DNA of 26,694 bases, taken from contig CAZLOS010000062.1 of NCBI GenBank assembly GCA_964561215.1, positions 1-26,694 on the forward strand, given 5' to 3'. This document shows positions 25,699-26,694 of this stretch, in pieces (positions within the stretch are counted from its first letter, which is position 1; each line of letters starts with the position of its first letter). This stretch comes from JAJFUV01 sp964561215. Lineage in GTDB: Bacteria; Acidobacteriota; Terriglobia; Bryobacterales; Bryobacteraceae. Position numbers and translations under genes: made by a program. The notes beneath the pieces were generated by a model that saw only the letters and a list, made by a program, of their open reading frames with translations, was not told the DNA's origin and did no database searches.

Positions 25699-26694
25699 GA
25701 AAGCCCGCCGGCGTCCTGGCTTAGGCCCGCCATCAGGCACATGGCAAGCAGCATCCGCTTGCGCCCCAGGTCCCGTCCCTCCGGGTTGTACCATTCGGCG
25801 GCGGTATGCGCCCCGCCTCCCTGGCCTCCCGCGCCGATGGACACCGCGTCGAGGCCCAGTGAAATCGGAATGTTGGCATCGGTCGAGGAGCAATCCAGTT
25901 GCGCACGGATGCCGAGGTACCGATCCACGCCGCGCAGCACGCCGAGAATGGCGGCCCGGTCCGAAAGACGGCCGCTTGGACGTGATCCGATCTCCCGGAC
26001 GCGCACAGCGAGTTTACCAACGCTCGCCCTTTCGTTCTCGGTTTCCAGGGCGCGCTCCACGCATTCGTTCAGTAAATCGGCCAACTCATCCATCCTGGGC
26101 TGGGTCTCAGCCCGCAGGTCGATTTTTGCCAGCGCCTCGGATGGAATCGAGTTGATGCTCACCCCGCCGTCTATGATGCCGAAGTTGAACGAACTGCGCG
26201 GTTCGTCAGCCGACGCGCAGCCGCCCTGCGCATCGCTGAAAAGCACCACCGCACGGCACAAGGCGTGCACCGGGTTGGCGGTTCCGTAATCGGTCCAACT
26301 GTGTCCGCCGGGTCCCGAGAAGATCACCTCGAAGCGGCGGCTGCCGAGCGCGTGGGCGGTTATGGTATCCGTGCCCGCGCCATCCAGCACGACGAAGCTC
26401 TTGAGTGTTGCGGCCAGAGGGGATTGCCGGCACAGGTAACGCATGCCGCTCAGGTTGCCTTCACCCTCTTCGCCCACGTTCGCCACCAGCGCGATGCGCT
26501 GGCCCCAATCGCTTGCGGGCGCACTCTTCAGTGCGGCCGCCACGGCCAGCAGTATGGCCAGCAGCAGCCCTCCTCCGATGTGCCCGCTGGAACCGGTCGC
26601 CGGAATGGTGAAATTGATCATCTGGGCCGCGAAGAGAAACGCCCCCAGAACCCCCATGAGCGGCGTTCTGCGTTCGTTCCGCTCCGCCCGGACC
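25695..26694 (-). CDS. Partial chimeric ORF: CbiM-like N-terminus joined to a truncated M20 metallopeptidase
   Basis: The frame is open from the window edge to the TGA at 25695. Its first 50 or so visible residues (…TPLMGVLGAFLFAAQMINF, TGSSGHIGGGLLLAIL) match the conserved core of CbiM, the membrane component of Co/Ni ECF transporters. At about 26540-26565 the sequence becomes M20 peptidase: VGEEGEGNLSGMRYL with the catalytic Glu pair, LDGAGTD, a dimerisation domain starting GPGGHSW, and the last metal ligand His in GGGAHTAAEW. The M20 N-terminus, with its HxD and bridging Asp ligands, is absent, so peptidase activity is doubtful. The CbiM part is cut before its later helices. It overlaps EamA as ATGA. 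It may be a genuine fusion, a deletion product or an assembly error. Confidence 0.75.
   Translation of the reverse strand, partial: VRAERNERRTPLMGVLGAFLFAAQMINFTIPATGSSGHIGGGLLLAILLAVAAALKSAPASDWGQRIALVANVGEEGEGNLSGMRYLCRQSPLAATLKSFVVLDGAGTDTITAHALGSRRFEVIFSGPGGHSWTDYGTANPVHALCRAVVLFSDAQGGCASADEPRSSFNFGIIDGGVSINSIPSEALAKIDLRAETQPRMDELADLLNECVERALETENERASVGKLAVRVREIGSRPSGRLSDRAAILGVLRGVDRYLGIRAQLDCSSTDANIPISLGLDAVSIGAGGQGGGAHTAAEWYNPEGRDLGRKRMLLAMCLMAGLSQDAGGLS
26544..26564. repeat. Short direct repeat at the CbiM/M20 junction
   Basis: GGCCAGCAG occurs at 26544-26552 and again at 26556-26564, exactly where the protein changes from CbiM-like to M20-like. On the coding strand it encodes the LLA stretches that both families carry nearby. 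Confidence 0.6.

Noticed and set aside
25699..25893. N-terminal extension of the EamA protein
   Set aside because: The stretch is Arg/Gly/Pro-rich out-of-frame translation of the peptidase 3' end. The ATG at 25698 sits in an ATGA junction and gives a normal EamA start.

Overview
This window reads as chromosomal DNA of a GC-rich soil-type bacterium, most plausibly an acidobacterium of the Solibacter/Bryobacter kind. That placement is inference. It rests on several secreted rhamnosidase-type glycosidases, a DUF1080 protein, a Tat-exported glycosidase, a cdaA-cdaR-glmM operon and a trmFO-xerC pair side by side in high-GC sequence. No IS element, phage gene, CRISPR array, rRNA or tRNA was recognised. 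Coding density is very high, and no gap longer than about 100 bases lacks a gene.

Layout. (a) 1-5128, minus strand: two GH106-like secreted glycosidases joined by an ATGA overlap, followed by the start of a small unidentified ORF that leaves the window at the left edge. (b) 5185-7296, plus: a lipoprotein-type prolyl oligopeptidase. (c) 7282-9845, minus: a hydrogenase maturation endopeptidase overlapping hypF, with no hydrogenase subunit or other hyp gene in view. (d) 9905-17763, plus: a GH78 alpha-L-rhamnosidase, trmFO, xerC and a Tat-exported GH63-like protein, closely spaced. (e) 17765-21307, minus: cdaA, cdaR and glmM (c-di-AMP synthesis and amino-sugar supply for the wall), then a secreted DUF1080 protein. 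(f) 21409-23066, minus: a peptidoglycan-binding protein with Lys/Thr/Ser pentapeptide repeats, coupled by ATGA to alanine dehydrogenase. (g) 23133-24728, minus: an HtrA/Deg protease with its own upstream TATAAT and a downstream hairpin-T terminator. (h) 24802-26694, minus: an EamA transporter coupled by ATGA to an ORF that runs off the right edge.

How the genes fit together. The glycosidases suggest breakdown of rhamnose-containing plant or microbial polysaccharide outside the cytoplasm. The cdaA/cdaR/glmM, alanine dehydrogenase, PG-binding and HtrA genes form a loose cell-envelope neighbourhood. The peptidase/hypF pair predicts a [NiFe] hydrogenase encoded elsewhere.

The most unusual object is the right-edge ORF. 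Its N-terminal part looks like the Co/Ni transporter component CbiM. About 50 residues in, it switches in frame to the middle of an M20 metallopeptidase that lacks its first metal ligands. It may be a real fusion, a deletion scar or a sequencing/assembly chimera. I did not find a convincing wholly new multi-gene system.
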